Part shown: positions 47,014 through 59,974 of the stretch, in pieces
How positions within the stretch are numbered: position 1 is the first letter of the stretch
How the letters are laid out: the number at the start of each line of letters is the position of its first letter
From: Ulota crispa
Lineage: Eukaryota > Streptophyta > Bryopsida > Orthotrichales > Orthotrichaceae
DNA: 64,000 nucleotides
Direction of reading: 5' to 3'
Assembly (NCBI GenBank): GCA_963920765.1
Contig: OY987242.1
Location: 30,032,002-30,096,001, forward strand
Translations under genes and position numbers: made by a program
The notes under the pieces: model-generated
Database searches by the model: none
What the model saw: the letters and a program-made list of their open reading frames with translations, nothing else
What the model was told of the DNA's origin: nothing

Positions 47014-50000
47014 ATGGATCAGAGCAGCGAAGACCTGGGCACAAATGGCCAGGCAGCAGCAGCAGCTACAACGGATGCGGATGACGACTATTTACGATGG
47101 CAAGAAGAGATACGTCTTGCTGAGGAAGAGGCAGAAGCCATGAAAGCTGGCAAGTTACACAGATACCACAAGGACTTTCGCAAGCAAGTTGAATTTGCAG
47201 AGGAGCCTGCTGCTTTGGCTGCGGTTGAAGAGGAGCCTGTTGTGGAAGCAAGCGTTCCAGAAGTTGAGACAGAGTTCACTGATGATGATGGAACTGTGTA
47301 CGAATGGGACCCTCATCGCAATGCTTGGATTCCACTGGCAAGTTTTGAATAAATCCTCTACCTGTGCTATGTGCAACCAACACCATATTAGTTAAATTGG
47401 GAAAAACGGAGGGACCATTTTGTGCTCCACCTTAATCTTACATACAATTAATGTAGGCATAGCTATAGCTCAAAGTTGTAATTATTTGAAATTCTTGGAG
47501 GTAATCATTGAGATTTCACTATTGTACAAGAAAGTGCACGCTTATTCTTTTGTAATTTGCTAAATTGTACATAATGACAGAAATACTGAAAGTCCCAAAA
47601 TGTATTGATTTTCCCACTTTATCTAATATGGTGTTAACCTCTTCTTAGGGTGTTTTGTACCTAGTTGCCCTATTAGAGTGCTGATGGTTGGGCTCCACCT
47701 TCTGTACTCTGCATCTGGTAACTTGAGTGTCTATGTGATGCTCTCTTTCAAGAATGAAGTTGGTATGCCCGCTGTTTTTATAGTAACAGTCGGAATTATG
47801 CAGGAGGGCGTTGTCGAGCTACCTGCCTATGGAGCGGATGATATGACATTTGTACAGGAGGAGGAGGTATTTCCGGTGCTTCCGGATGTGATACCTACTT
47901 TACTACCGGTACATGATGGCGATAGCGTCGATGATGAAGTTGCTGACGTTCCAGGAAAGAAAGTGGACTCCAAAGTAGGCGGTAAGCGGAAAACTGCTGA
48001 CGCAGAAGAGGCGGCACCTAAGAAGGTACTTCTTTCTTACAAATGAATAAATTTGTTGGAGTCCTTCACATTTAAGCTTACAGCGCTTGTAGATGGTGTC
48101 AGTAACAGCTCCGCGTAGCTTTTGTGAAGGAATTATGCTTTGGTTCATCTTACGGAGTAAATGAAATGCACATATCTTGTAGTGTGAAGCCGAGGGCATT
48201 GCTATTGATCTCATTATGCGACTTAGGGGGTTACCCTAGCCCGATTTCAATTCCTCATGTAATAATTGTTGGTGGTCTCATTTAGCACTTCCCTTGAAAC
48301 GCAATTGCTGCAGGTTGTGTCATAGGAAGAGATCGGTTATTTGCCCGATTTTTTGCCTGCGTGTCTTAGATTTGTTAGATGAGGTACAGGGATTCGCCAA
48401 ATTAGTACGTAGCAGCTGCTTACTGGGTTTTGCATTTGGTTGTGGTGCATAGGAGGCACAGAAGGAACCGGAAGCATGGTTTGATCTGAAGGTTAACACG
48501 CACGTGTATATCGATGGGCTCCCTGAAGATGCAACTATGGATGAGGTAAATTTTCTCTTGCAATCACATTAGGTCTGTCCTTGTTCTCTCATTCTGCATA
48601 ATCATCAAGATTTGTTCTTATAGGATCACGATTAATCGATTTGTTTTGTACAACCATGTTAACAGACTTTCAACTTATTGAAACTTCGCCTTTGTGCTAT
48701 ATTTGGGCTTGCCGCTTATGTGACTACTTGTTTTTTGTGGTTTTGTGTACAGGTTATAGAAGTTTTCTCAAAATGTGGTGTTATTAAGGAGGTTAGTCCC
48801 TCCTCCTTAATGCTCCAATGTATTTGTCTTGATCTGTTGATGTCTATACTCTGCTGATACTGTGATACTTGACACTTCGTGGCCGTATGTGATAAGATTT
48901 AAATGCTTTTCACTTTGACAGGACCCAGACACTAAGAAACTACGAATCAAACTTTACGTAGACAGAGCAACAGGCAAACAGAAAGGTGACGGTTTGGTTA
49001 CATATCTGAAGGTGAGATTTTTCTTGTCCACGTATCTCAAAGAGTGCAATCACTTCAGTGGTTTTATTAATATCAGAGACCGAATTTTAGTATTCTTTCC
49101 GTTTTGTCGATTGTTGCTACAATTGCCGTGCATACATGCTCACACTGTTTTGTGGTTTGATGCGAGCAGGAACCATCAGTGGATTTAGCATTAAGTATTT
49201 TGGACGGGACTTCTTTGAGACCTGGAGGTAGCCCAATTATGTCTGTGACGCGTGCAAAATTTGAGCAGAAAGGTATTTGTAGTATGTTTAGATACTAAAG
49301 TTCCTTTCAGGTCGCTTGTGTATTTGTTGGTTTAATCCCGATTTTTATGTCCCACTTTATCTTCTTTTTTAAGGTCTCATTTAAGTGATTTATAACTAGC
49401 TTATCAAATTTTCACGTTCATCTAGATTGGTCATGTGTCGTTTTGTAGATGATATATTAATGCCCTGGATGGTTTCCGCAGGGGAGGTGTTTATGAAGAA
49501 GCAGCAAAATAAGCAAAAGAAGAAGAAACTGAAACAACAGGAACAGAAAGCACTTGGCTGGGGTATTGATCATCTCCTTGCTTTCTGCTTTGGGTGGTAC
49601 AGCAGTGGCTATGGCACTTGTGCCTGCATGTATGCAGCGATCAATCATAACAATTGCTGTGCTCTTACTGCTTATTAGATTTTTTCTAGTGTCGCTTCCT
49701 AGTTAATGGTATCTGGCAATTAAACAGTTTTAACCAAAGAGATGGGCCTTTGTGTGCGTGTTTTTTGGAGGATTGATGTGGTTAACCATAGTACATTGTG
49801 CGAAACTTTCGTTTTTTTCCATATTCCAGTTACTTGGGTTTACTGGTTACTTTTGTTGAACTTCAGGAGGATTTGATGACAAGAAGAAGGAAGAATCTAT
49901 GACAGTGATTCTGAAGCACATGTTCACACGCTCGGAGCTCCTGGTAAGCAGGCTGACATTCATGTCATGCTCTACTAGTGTTACTCCTGCGAAGGAATAG

Positions 50001-51239
50001 TGACCTCACAGTGCCCATGCTTCCGAAAGTGTCTACATCTGTAACCTGTGGTAGTTGAGATGAGATCTTTAGTGAGATGAGATCTTTAGAAAGCGTCAAG
50101 GAAGGACATCTTTTGTGCCGACGGAAAGAAGAAAGAATGGTTTTGTTTTGTTTGTGGTATGTAGGATGGCTTCTGAGAATGCACTTAATGTTTGGGGCCT
50201 GGCACTTGCGGGGTTATCAGACGCAAAGTTTTAGGGCTATCACAACTGGCCCATGAGCCTCTACGCGCATTGGTTCTATTGATGCCTTGTTGGTTATCCC
50301 TTGAGCTTGATGACGTAGTATTTTAGCATAAATTAACACGACTCTTGGGCTCTTGATTCTTTGACAGGCTGATCCAAGTTTGTTGCCTGAGGTGGAGGAG
50401 GATGTGATGACTGAATGCACCAAAATTGGACCCATCGAGAGACTCCGAGTAAGTCCAGGCTCTTCTGAAGCTCCATTTCGGTCCATAGATCTATTCTGTT
50501 TTGGGCGTGGTTTGTATTTGTAACGGCATGCACTTTTGCATGCGACTCTGTTCGGCTAGGGTTTGGTTGAAGTTGATGTTTTGAGTCTTGCATTAGCAAT
50601 AGTTGAATTTTTGAAGGAGTGAGAGTATATGGAGTAGGAGTCCACCTTGTGTCTGATTGAGAATGGTTTCTGAGGTTACATGGTACAATGATTCTCATCG
50701 TGTTTTTATTGAACTTCTCGGATCAGGTTTATGAAAATCATCCAGACGGAGTTGTGATGGTGAAGTTCAAGGATAAAGCAGCTGGCTTGAAGTGCATCCA
50801 GATTATGAATGGCCGTTGGTAAGTTTTATCGCTATCACCGCACCAAGCAAGTAGCGCCCTAAGTGAGGGTTTTAAGGGTCCATTAGCTAGTTGGAAGTTA
50901 AACTAACCTATGGTTTGCAAGGTAAAATTTTGGCGAGTTCGTCTTTGAATTCAGCTATCTGTTGCTGCTTTTTTGGTGTAGGCAAATTTAGTTGATTGGC
51001 GCTGTTTGCTTCTTGCAGAAATTCCCATGCATACTCTTCTTGTTAGCAGAGAGTAGGTCCTCTTTCTAGTGCGTTTTTTTGTGCTTTCACTGATTGTTTC
51101 ATTCTGTGAATGAAGGTTCGGTGGAAAACAAATCGAGGCTTTTGAAGACCCAGGAACAGTAAATTATGCAACGGTCCGAGATGTTGCAGAGGAAGAAGCA
51201 AGGTTGGAACAGTTTGGGCGTGAACTTGAGGCTGAGTAA
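47014..51239 (+). CDS. HTATSF1: Tat-SF1/CUS2-type splicing factor (RRM + UHM)
   Basis: Eleven coding exons: 47014-47337, 47804-48025, 48453-48545, 48753-48791, 48922-49011, 49170-49272, 49482-49562, 49867-49943, 50368-50448, 50727-50818, 51116-51239. They sum to 441 codons plus stop with phases kept at every junction. N-terminus: acidic, with the [17 protein letters not shown] box conserved in Tat-SF1 proteins (~92-108) and [14 protein letters not shown]1 ~198-290, RNP2 VYIDGL (200-205), RNP1 KGDGLVTY (247-254). A Lys/Gln-rich linker follows. The second RRM is a U2AF-homology motif, with RWF at 400-402 in place of RNP1 function. Family members act with the U2 snRNP and bind SF3B1 through the UHM; nuclear. 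Intron 1 is GC-AG (CTG|GCAAGT) and mostly a transposon. Exon 3 has a tandem acceptor (TAGGAG). Confidence 0.94.
47379..47635 (+). mobile_element. AACACC-family element (H6) in HTATSF1 intron 1
   Basis: AACACCATATTAG at the left and CTAATATGGTGTT at the right are exact inverses. AACC stands on both sides (47375-47378 and 47636-47639), a perfect 4-bp duplication. 257 bp of the 466-bp intron; begins 41 bases after the last exonic base. Non-coding. Confidence 0.9.
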
Positions 51240-52378
51240 GGTAGCTACTGTCTACCTCACCGTGGAGGATTGAGTTTTTTTTTACTTTCCTCTGCCCTTT
51301 GCATTCCCGAGACTCGTGTCCTTCTATATCATATCCCCTAGAAGACCACTGTTACGAGCCAGTTCCTTTGCGCTCTAGTTTGACTAAGAAGCAGAGATTT
51401 CCAATATCACTCCATTTATTTCTTCTATTTTCCACCTTAGTTGTTGGGAATCAAACGAAATGGGAAAATGTTTGTCTCTTTTTCTTGGCCCGGTTGAGGA
51501 TTGGCGATATTTGATAGAGTCTTGGGGCAAAATCCTTTCCGCCACTTGCCATGTTTTTATAGATTTAGCAATTGGCCTGCTCACACCCAAAATGAGAAAA
51601 CTACTGCTCTTCCCTCTCAGAGCCATCACCACCATCCTCTTGAGCGATGGTACACAGCTATTTTAAGGGGTTGCACACTTTTGGAACACTTCTCAGTAAA
51701 TTTTACTTTTCTTAGAAGACAATTGGAACGAATTTTGTGTAACCTGCTTTTCTTCATGTTTTTGGACTTGGTGTGGATTAGTTATGAATATCTGAGGCTA
51801 GACTGGTGTAGTTATTTATCACCATCTTCATATTGAAATGCTCATTGTCTGTACATGGGATTCAGTGTTTGCTACTTGGACAATGCTTATTAAGTGGGGA
51901 TGTCCCTTTTTTTCTTTTCAAACTGAACCTAGAAATTGGTAGTTCCTCTTTGTAATTATGTTGATGAAACTTAAAAAGTTTGGTTGCCGAAGGAACACTT
52001 AGATGTTCATGTTCATTTTAGAAAGCGTGAGAGAAAATCTTGGAAAATTTGACATGTTGTGAAACCATGTTGATTTATCACTTTTTAGATGCCTTGTGAT
52101 TTCATTTTTCGAGTTTGGTAAAGTTCATTTATATAATGAGTGGTTTTTGCACCTCTCATATGAATACTTATAGATTTATATGGGTTATGGATTTTGAAAT
52201 TAATTTGTGACTATTATTAAAAAAATGAAGCAGTTTGGGTTAGATGTGGCTTCCTCTTACCTTTTCAAGGAAATTCTACTAAAAATGCCTTCCGCAGTGG
52301 AAGAATTTCCTTTCCTGGAATTCATATAAATCACCTTGTGGGTTAGGTTTGCAAAGACTTCAATTAGGGTTCAGTTCT
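51240..52378 (+). other. 3' untranslated region and downstream of HTATSF1-like gene
   Basis: Composition stays gene-like to about 51850, then becomes AT-rich. Frames of 68-111 codons (51299-51836) are open in several phases and show no domain; they are best explained as 3' untranslated sequence, although a separate small gene cannot be excluded. Confidence 0.45.
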
Positions 52379-52382
52379 TTAA

Positions 52383-52703
52383 CCCTTAAACGTTGGGCTG
52401 GTCACCACAACCGCTCAACAATTATAATATTGTTTCCAAAAGCTACAAAAGTCAATAGTACATGTTGATCTGAAAATTATAGAAAGGACAATATGGGACC
52501 AAAGATTGTGTTTGTGGATCTTCTCACAATTTGGGTTGCCTAAAAATATGAGTGCATTTGGTGAGGTTATTTTTTGCCTTTCATGATGCACCATGTGTTT
52601 ATGATCACTTCTAAAAAAAATCAAATAAAAAACAGCTTTTTTTGGTTGATAAAAAGTTTTTTAGAGCTAGAGGACAAAAAACATCCTCCTCAACGTTCAG
52701 GGG
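52383..52703 (+). mobile_element. TTAA-flanked element, AAACGTTGG class, 321 bp (E18)
   Basis: TTAA at 52379-52382 then CCCTTAAACGTTGGGC; CTCAACGTTCAGGGG then TTAA at 52704-52707. Shares GCATTTGGTGAGGTTATTTT with the element at 57901-58259. Non-coding. Confidence 0.85.
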
Positions 52704-52707
52704 TTAA

Positions 52708-55697
52708 GGACCAAGGGATAATATAGATTCCCAAAAATGTGAAGATGAGTCATATAGTGCAATTCAAAAAAATAATTAAATGAGAATTTTCAAAAGGAAT
52801 TATAATAATACAATCCATAAATTGTATCCACACGGTTGGATGTACTATTGCAGTCTCAAATGTTTTTCAAAATATTCACACAAAAGACTTAAAATTCCTT
52901 CTAAAATTGATCATGGAATGAAAATTAATGATTTTCACAAAAAGATTCTTTCACCTTTTTTATTAGGTTCTAATTGTGATAGTTTTTTAACATAAGTCAC
53001 AATATAGTAAATTAGAATGTGAAAATAAAAAGAAATTTATTTTAGAGAAGAAATTCTAGGTTTGAACATCAAATCTTTGAGAAAAATAGAAGGAGAACCA
53101 ATGTAGATAACTTAATTTAAAAAGTTAATAATGCATAGTACACTATCTCTGAATACATTTAAATTTTTATTGATATATTGATGTGCCCCTATATGTAGGA
53201 ATTCATTTATTTCATAGATGATGGTGGTTCATTTCATTAGCTAAATGTAGAAGTTCAAACATATCTATATAAATGATGTATCAATATTGTTTAAATATGT
53301 ACTAGAGAGAATAAAAACTCATAAAGATCTACTTGAGCAACTAATCATTGTTCACCTTATTGTACTATGTCCAACTAGTTTGCTAATGACTATCTCTTCT
53401 CCCCTATTGGTTTGCCAATAAATATTATAAATCTTATATAATAATAGACTTGGTTTGCATTATGTTTGTTAGTCTAGCAAAGTATCACTAGCATTTGATT
53501 TAAAAATTTGTGATTGTTCAAGGGCCAAGGCACAAAGTGAAAAATTTGTGATTGGCCTAGGGCCAAGGAGCAAAGTGATGAACATGGGTGTTGGTTGTGA
53601 AAGGATATCTTTGGTGGAACCCATTGAATTTTTTCCCAACTTGAATTTGAAATTTAGATACAAAGAGGTGGGGAGGGAGATAAAAAGGCAAATTGATTTG
53701 AATCTAAAATTGGATTTGAGTTTATTTTATCCCATAGAATAATTTTTAGTGTGAACTGGGCCATGTCGTAGGGCCATGGAGGGCATGACACCGTTGGTAC
53801 AACGAGCGCATAGGGTGTACTAGTATCTTTACAATATCTCATTGTTTTGTTGGTCACTATCTCCTTTACCTTATTGGTTAGAATGTCACTATCTTGTTTA
53901 CCGTACTTGTTTGTTGGTCTCTTTTTTATGGTCTATTGTTGATCATTATCTCTAGAAGGTCCTATTGACTTGGTCACTATCTCTTTTACCAAAATGGTTT
54001 AGTAGCTACTATCTTTACTAAATGTAAATTTTTTGTCCTTTTGATTTGCTAATTACTATGTGTTTTATATGCAACACTCTCCTTGATCTCCTAGTGCCTT
54101 GTGAAGTGATTTAAAAAAAAATTCAAAATGTACAATTTCAACTAACAATAATTTTTTAATTTTTTTGATAGTTATATGACAGTTGACTGATATGCATGTG
54201 CAAGTTTGTTTAGTACTAACTTTTTATGAATAATGAACTCAACGTATGTAAAGCCAAAAAAATATGTAGTTTTTAGATTATGAAGCATCACCATTCAAAA
54301 TGATTTTGACACATTCATATGTTACAACTATTTTGAAATAAGCACATTAAGATTATGCATTTGTAGTTTATTACCATATTTATTTTCAATATTTGATAAG
54401 TAATCAAAATTTGAAGATCTCAAATTTCAAATGATATATGCTTTTATAAAAATAAAGTATAAATAACATAAATACAATCACAATTGTAAATATGCAATCC
54501 AAAAATATAAAATCAACAAGTTTTGTTCAAACAATATCAAATCTCTCTTCTAAGCTGCATTTTACAATTTGCTATTTAAGTTTTTCAAATTTTCAAATAA
54601 TTTTAAAACTTAGATAGACTAAAGAGACATAAATGACTCAAGTAACTCTTTACAATACTTGTGAACTTTTCAATTTCACCATAGAAGAGGATTACATCTT
54701 TGTTCATGCAACAAATCCTTCACACAACAATCACAAAGTTATGGCAAAAATAAAAAATGATTATCCATCTTGTTTTACAATTTATGTGCTTTGTCCTACT
54801 TACAATTTCCTTGTCCACAATGTACCACAATATGTCTCCATGTCCCACATTTTGTCTCAAGTCTCTTGAACATTGAGATGTTTCATAGCAAAACCTCATT
54901 TGCCTTTTCAAAAAGAGACAAATCTTTTAAGTCCCAATTCTAAACAATTTTTAACAAATCCATCTTGAACTTCTACAATAACTAGACTTTGTACATTTCT
55001 ATGGCATAATGCATTACTATTGAGTGAATAGTAATTAGTGCATTAAACCATGTATAAGAGCAAACTTCCATGAGTGGTCAACTTAAGGTAATGTAGTAAA
55101 AATAAATAATGAGCAATACTGATTCATGAAATTGTGATTGATTGGCCCAAAAAATAACTACAAAACTTTAATGGCACAAACTAAGCAAAAAGGTGAGAGT
55201 TGTTGATTAAAAACTCTCTCAAAGTTGGGGATTGAATGTGATTTTTGGCAGAAGGATACTGTCATTTTGTGACATACTATAAAAAACACAATTTGTGTTA
55301 GCTTAATTCCAAATGATGCATATAATATACTATTGGAAAGGTGCTATTGAGATGTTTCTTATAAAGTATCATGTATCCAAGTGAAATAAAAACTTTGCAT
55401 ATTGAACTCTATTAAAAGAGCCAAATAATAGGAGATTCTATAAGGTTTTAAACATTTATCACATTTACACTTAACACAAGTATGCCTTGTACACTCTTCT
55501 CAATGCATCTCTCTTGATTGTCTTTCTTAAATTTTGGTGATTTTTTAGATGACTTTTTACCCTCTTTTTCCTTGCTACAAGGAAAGACCCCTCTTGAATT
55601 TCTAATGACTTTTCACCCTCCCTTTGGACCCTAGCATTTCCTCTTCCTCTTCTTTTTTGAATTTCTAATTTGGGTGAAAAAAAAAAACACCTATTGC
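52708..55697. other. AT-rich intergenic DNA, degenerate tandem repeats, no gene
   Basis: At about 53504-53578 a ~37 bp unit (AAAATTTGTGATTG...GGGCCAAGG...CAAAGTGA) is doubled. From 53370 to 54060 the phrase CACTATCTC.TTTACC recurs irregularly, often after TTGGT, a worn tandem repeat. No gene supported; frames are short. Confidence 0.5.
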
Positions 55698-55701
55698 TTA
55701 A

Positions 55702-56894
55702 CCCCTAAAGGCCCAAGCCCTTTTATCTATGAAAACCACAAAAAACTACCACTTTTGGGGAAATGAGTAGAAGAGTAGGAAAATAGTTTTTTCTTAAAAT
55801 CCAACCATAGGATCTTGCCCTAGAGGCCTAGACTATGTAAGGTACTTGTGGGAAAAATCAACTCATTCTAGATGAAGAGGAGTGAGAAATCGACATTTGA
55901 AGTGACAAAAAAAAAGTTTTTTTCCTTGCTGCTCAAAATTTCAAAAGCCTTTGACCACTCTTATAGCAAATAAATTGATCTACACAAAGTTGAGGTTTAT
56001 TTTATCTGTGTAGAAGACAAAGTTAGGTATGGGTGGGAGAATTTTCAGATTAATTGGAGGCATAAAACATACTTCAAAAAATCTTTGAATGCTCAAAGGT
56101 CTTGAAGTTTGCAAGTACATTGGGCAAAATTGGAGGATTTATATAAAATTCAGCAATTTTAATTACATTAATCTAAATGGTAAAAAACTAAGAAGTCTTA
56201 GCCTACTACAACTTGGGAACAAATTTAATCAAAAATCAATTGGTCAAACCGCTTAAAAAATTAAAGCACCAAATTTTACAAGGGGCAAAAGGAATGGAGG
56301 TTTGGGAGTCCTTCAAGATAGGCATCTTCCACTCCACCCCTTTGCCTAAGTGTCCACACCTTGTGCCCACAAGGGCTGGCCCTCTTTGCAGTCAACACCC
56401 ACTTACAAAGAAGATCTATGCCTTGTCCAAATTGCCCCTTCTTGCCTAGTTTCAAAAAATTCTTGATAACTTTTTCATCATATGTCAAAATAGCATCATA
56501 TTAATTAAATTGGGAAAAACAATATATTTTTGGGACTTTCAAAGGATTAAGGTGATCACCTTAATTTGAGCTCTAGCATTTTTTTTGGTACACATGCCCT
56601 CACCTGAGAGGAGGAATTTGGGAGGGAAATAATCTTAGTGGCTCAAACTAGATCTGATACCTTCAAATCTGGTTTAGGGTAACTTTTTGGGTTTAAGATG
56701 GAGTACAAAATGGGACCCTTGTTTTTCCCAATTTAATTAATAAGGTGTTAAATGAAGAAAAATTAGATACCTGCATAGGTTGTTAAATTCTCTACCTTCA
56801 ATAAAAGTTTTAAAAAATCACACAAACTAGTTTAGTTATAGATACATGCCTGAAATCCATTTGTCCCCCAAGGGGACAATTGGGCCTTTAGCGG
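55702..56894 (+). mobile_element. TTAA-flanked element, ~930 bp class (E12), with nested H5
   Basis: TTAA at 55698-55701 and 56895-56898. Left module: CCCCTAAAGGCCCAAGCCC and ACTACCACTTTTGGGGAAAT; right module: TTTGTCCCCCAAGGGGACAA. Subtracting the nested 258-bp element and its 4-bp duplication leaves 931 bp. Non-coding. Confidence 0.85.
56492..56749. mobile_element. AACACC-family element (H5) nested in a TTAA element
   Basis: AGCATCATATTAATTAAATT at the left and AATTTAATTAATAAGGTGTT at the right. AAAT stands on both sides (56488-56491 and 56750-56753). The central palindrome TTAAGGTGATCACCTTAA is intact here, which makes this the reference for reading the double insertion in 6940-8673. 258 bp, non-coding. 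Confidence 0.9.
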
Positions 56895-56898
56895 TTAA

Positions 56899-57447
56899 CA
56901 CCCAATGCTTAACACCCAATGTTTTATAATAGAGATTTTGAAATTTTAATGCTAATAAAGAATTTTGAATATTGCATAACATATACGCTTTGTAGTATAG
57001 ATTTGAGAGCTTTACAATGGCTACTTCTTCACTTATTTTCTCCTTGCATGGAATAACTTAACCTTTAAATGAGGGCAAGCTTTTTTTTTTTTTTTGATAT
57101 GATTGCATGATTCACAAAAAAAAAACCCAACACGTTATAGGTCTTCTCTTTAATTTTTTTTAAGCTGTATTATGTTGTGAATGTCCAATTATAAGTGGTC
57201 TCAACTCCCAAGCATTGGTACCTTTGCTTGATGCAGAAGGACCACTATTTTTCTTAGTGTAAATATGTGAACAAAAATATAGGAAATCTGAAAAATTAAG
57301 TTATAGTTTACACAACCTATACATGTTTTTAGCACTTGGAAACAAAACAAGTTAAATTTGAAATTCAAGTGTAAACCCTACTCAAATGTGGAGTTTGTAC
57401 ATATTCTCTGCCCACATTATCAGTCTAAGTAGGATTAGCCACTTTAG
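56899..57447. other. Intergenic, no gene recognised
   Basis: CACCCAATG.TTAACACCCAATG is doubled at its start (56898-56922). A 13-base T tract lies near 57083. Nothing else seen. Confidence 0.5.
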
Positions 57448-57896
57448 CCCTTAAACGTCAATGCAGACGTGTTTTGTCCAATGCATGACAAAAAAAAAAA
57501 GTCTGTTAGATGTAACTCGTAAGGTCATTTTTCATTTGTTTTTTTACAAAAGTTATTATGGAGACATGGTCCATCACGGAAGGCAAAAATCAACTTCATT
57601 GAATGCACTCATATATTTAAATATTCCATATTGTGAGAAAATTCACAAAAAATGATGTTAGATCTCATGTTACCCTTCTTGCAATTTTCATGAGGGTAAC
57701 ATTGCATGCAGATTATGCAATTTTTGAGATAGTTTTGAATTTTTTAGAGAATAGTATTGAGTTTTGTAAGCACTTTATCATACTAGTCACACCACTCTAA
57801 CAAATGGCCACCATCACAAACCCATCATTTAAGGGAGGAGTACTTTGGCAGTTTGGCATTGATATGTGCTTGATCCATAATATTGTAAACTCAATT
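57448..57896 (-). mobile_element. Partial TTAA-type element, AAACGTC class (E21)
   Basis: Begins CCCTTAAACGTCAATGCAGA after TTAG and contains CTTCTTGCAATTTTCATGAG, shared with 22412-23492. The right terminus is not convincing; it may have been lost or may lie at the next TTAA (57897-57900). Confidence 0.55.
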
Positions 57897-57900
57897 TTAA

Positions 57901-58259
57901 CCCTCAATCGCCGGGCAGGTGACTGCAGACTGCCCTCATTGTAGCTTTTATAGTGTTTTCAGAGGTGGGCACTAGTAATATTGTTTCTAAAGGTTGCAAA
58001 AGTTGATAATGTTTGCTGGTCTCATGAAAATTGCAATAAGGGCAACTTGGGACCTAACACCGTGATTTTGAATTTTCTCACAATTTTAATTACCAAAAAA
58101 TATCAATGCATTTGGTGAGATTATTTTTTGCCTTCCACTATGAATCACATATTTATGATCGCTTCTGAAAAAAATCAGATGAAAAATTGCTTTTGCCTAT
58201 AGTACAGTATATTTTTTTTAGGCCAAAGGACAAAAAACGACCTCCTTGGCGTTTTAGGG
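57901..58259 (+). mobile_element. TTAA-type element, AAACGTYG class, ~360 bp (E20)
   Basis: TTAA at 57897-57900 then CCCTCAATCGCCGGGC; right end CCTTGGCGTTTTAGGG followed by ATAAA, a changed TTAA. Shares GCATTTGGTGAGATTATTTT and TTTATGATCGCTTCTGAAAA with 52383-52703. Non-coding. Confidence 0.7.
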
Positions 58260-58303
58260 ATAAATCATGAAGAACTAGAAATTGATAAAATCTGTGCACT
58301 TAA

Positions 58304-58529
58304 CGCTTAAACGACCATAGGGCATAGTATAAACGCTAACGTATATTTGTCAATTGCTACCAATAAGAAATTTTGATATGGGATCTCAAGTAGCTCACTA
58401 GAATCACATTGATCTATTCTCCAACTTCTTTGTTGGTCTCAAATGTAGTAAAGGTGAGGATGCATTCCAAATACAAGAAAAATATCCCATATTGTACTGG
58501 TTGCAAAGAGCCTTTTGGTCGTTTAAGGG
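58304..58529 (+). mobile_element. TTAA-flanked MITE, ~225 bp (E16)
   Basis: TTAA at 58300-58303 then CGCTTAAACGACCATAGGGC; TTTGGTCGTTTAAGGG then TTAA at 58530-58533. Inverted copy of 39351-39574; both contain GATCTCAAGTAGCTCACTAG or its inverse. 226 bp, non-coding. Confidence 0.85.
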
Positions 58530-58533
58530 TTAA

Positions 58534-59974
58534 GTGCATTAAAGAGTGACATAAATAGATGGAAAAAAAAAAGCTCCATTTCAAAGTTTCATGACCAACC
58601 CCCTTCCAAAAATATTAATAACCCCTAACGTAAACTATAAAGCTGCACCCACTAATCACTATTTTTGCAGAAAAGTGGTAAGTAACTAAAAAAACTTGCA
58701 GAAAACTTCATTTTTGCACAAAAGATAAGCTTCATTTGCCAAATCAAACAACCACTTTTCAGCAAATTTTGAAGTTCACACAAGCATGCTTTCTTTACCA
58801 GCTTCAAAGTCTGGAATTTGTTAAATATGGCAGTACAAGAAAACCTCAATCTGGATGTTGGAGGATTAGAAAAACTCCTTCGTTGCAAGCTAACGCAAGT
58901 TATCTTGTATTGTCATATCTATAATGTAAAGCGTGGATTGTTTGTTTGTCACGGGTATTCAAAATCCTCTATTTACACCAAAAATTCCCCAATTTTCTAT
59001 TAGAGAGGACTCAGAGGAGGGAGGGAGAAGAAAAGGTAAGGAAAGGGAGGGTGAAAAGTCACAAATTAAGATAAGATAGACTACGCAAATTACGCAAATC
59101 TCAAGCAAGGCATACTCGTTTCACAAATTCCGGACTTTGAAAGCAAATTTTGGACTGTGCAGTACCATGGTGATTGAGAGATGATCCAGTATCAAGCATA
59201 TTCTCTAAAAACAAACTCTCCAACCATGAATTAGCTAGCTCTCTACCAAGGAGCAACATTGCCCACAATTTTCAATTTCTCATTTTTGTTTTTTATTTTT
59301 TATTTTGGTAATTCTGGACCTTAAAGTATCCGAAACTTGTGTTAAAACATGGCATTGTGTCTCTTTGCATGTTGTCATTTTTCAATCCAAAATATAATGA
59401 AGTAATTCGAAAGTTCTGATTCCATGAGGTTCTGATTCCATGAAAGTAACGGAAATACTTTTTTTACAGAACCAAGAGGCTAGAGAGAGAAAGATGCTCA
59501 AAGGACTTGGGCATATTACATACAAACTTAGCCAGTTAGCCTTCGGAGTCTCTCCGATCCTGTACTGATTGTTCAGGAGATCCCGTTTCAGGAGATCCGT
59601 CGAGAAGAACTCAATCTGATCAGAATCCATGGTTTGCAAAGGAAGCGACCACCCCTTCTCTTCGATCCACACTCGTCTGTCTGTCATGTCAAGTCCCAAA
59701 GCTTTCTAGCATGGCTTCTCCTCCACTTTCTGCAGAGCTTGGTAAAATTGCTGAACATGATCTGCTATGACAGACTTACTGTAGTATGCTCATTGCAGAT
59801 ACAAAAGTGTATACAAACAAGTTGTTTTTCACCGACTTGCTAGAGGTTTCATCTGGCATTTATGGCTTTCAAGAGTTAACTACACTTACTTTTAGCAGGT
59901 TTGAAGTTGGCTCCTACCAGGAGGTCGACTTAAGTGCAGGTTTGTATTGCAAGTTTGTTTGGGAAGTCGGTGCT
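58534..59974 (+). other. Upstream region of the P450 gene
   Basis: No gene supported. GTTCTGATTCCATGA is doubled near 59415-59445. The P450 frame is open back to an ATG at 59786, which would add 63 residues lacking any P450 feature; I take that as leader. A 105-codon minus-strand frame (59382-59699) is unrecognised. Confidence 0.45.

Noticed and set aside
59786-59974. Upstream ATG extending the P450 by 63 residues
   Set aside because: A-type P450s begin close to the membrane anchor; the extension lacks signal-peptide or P450 character.
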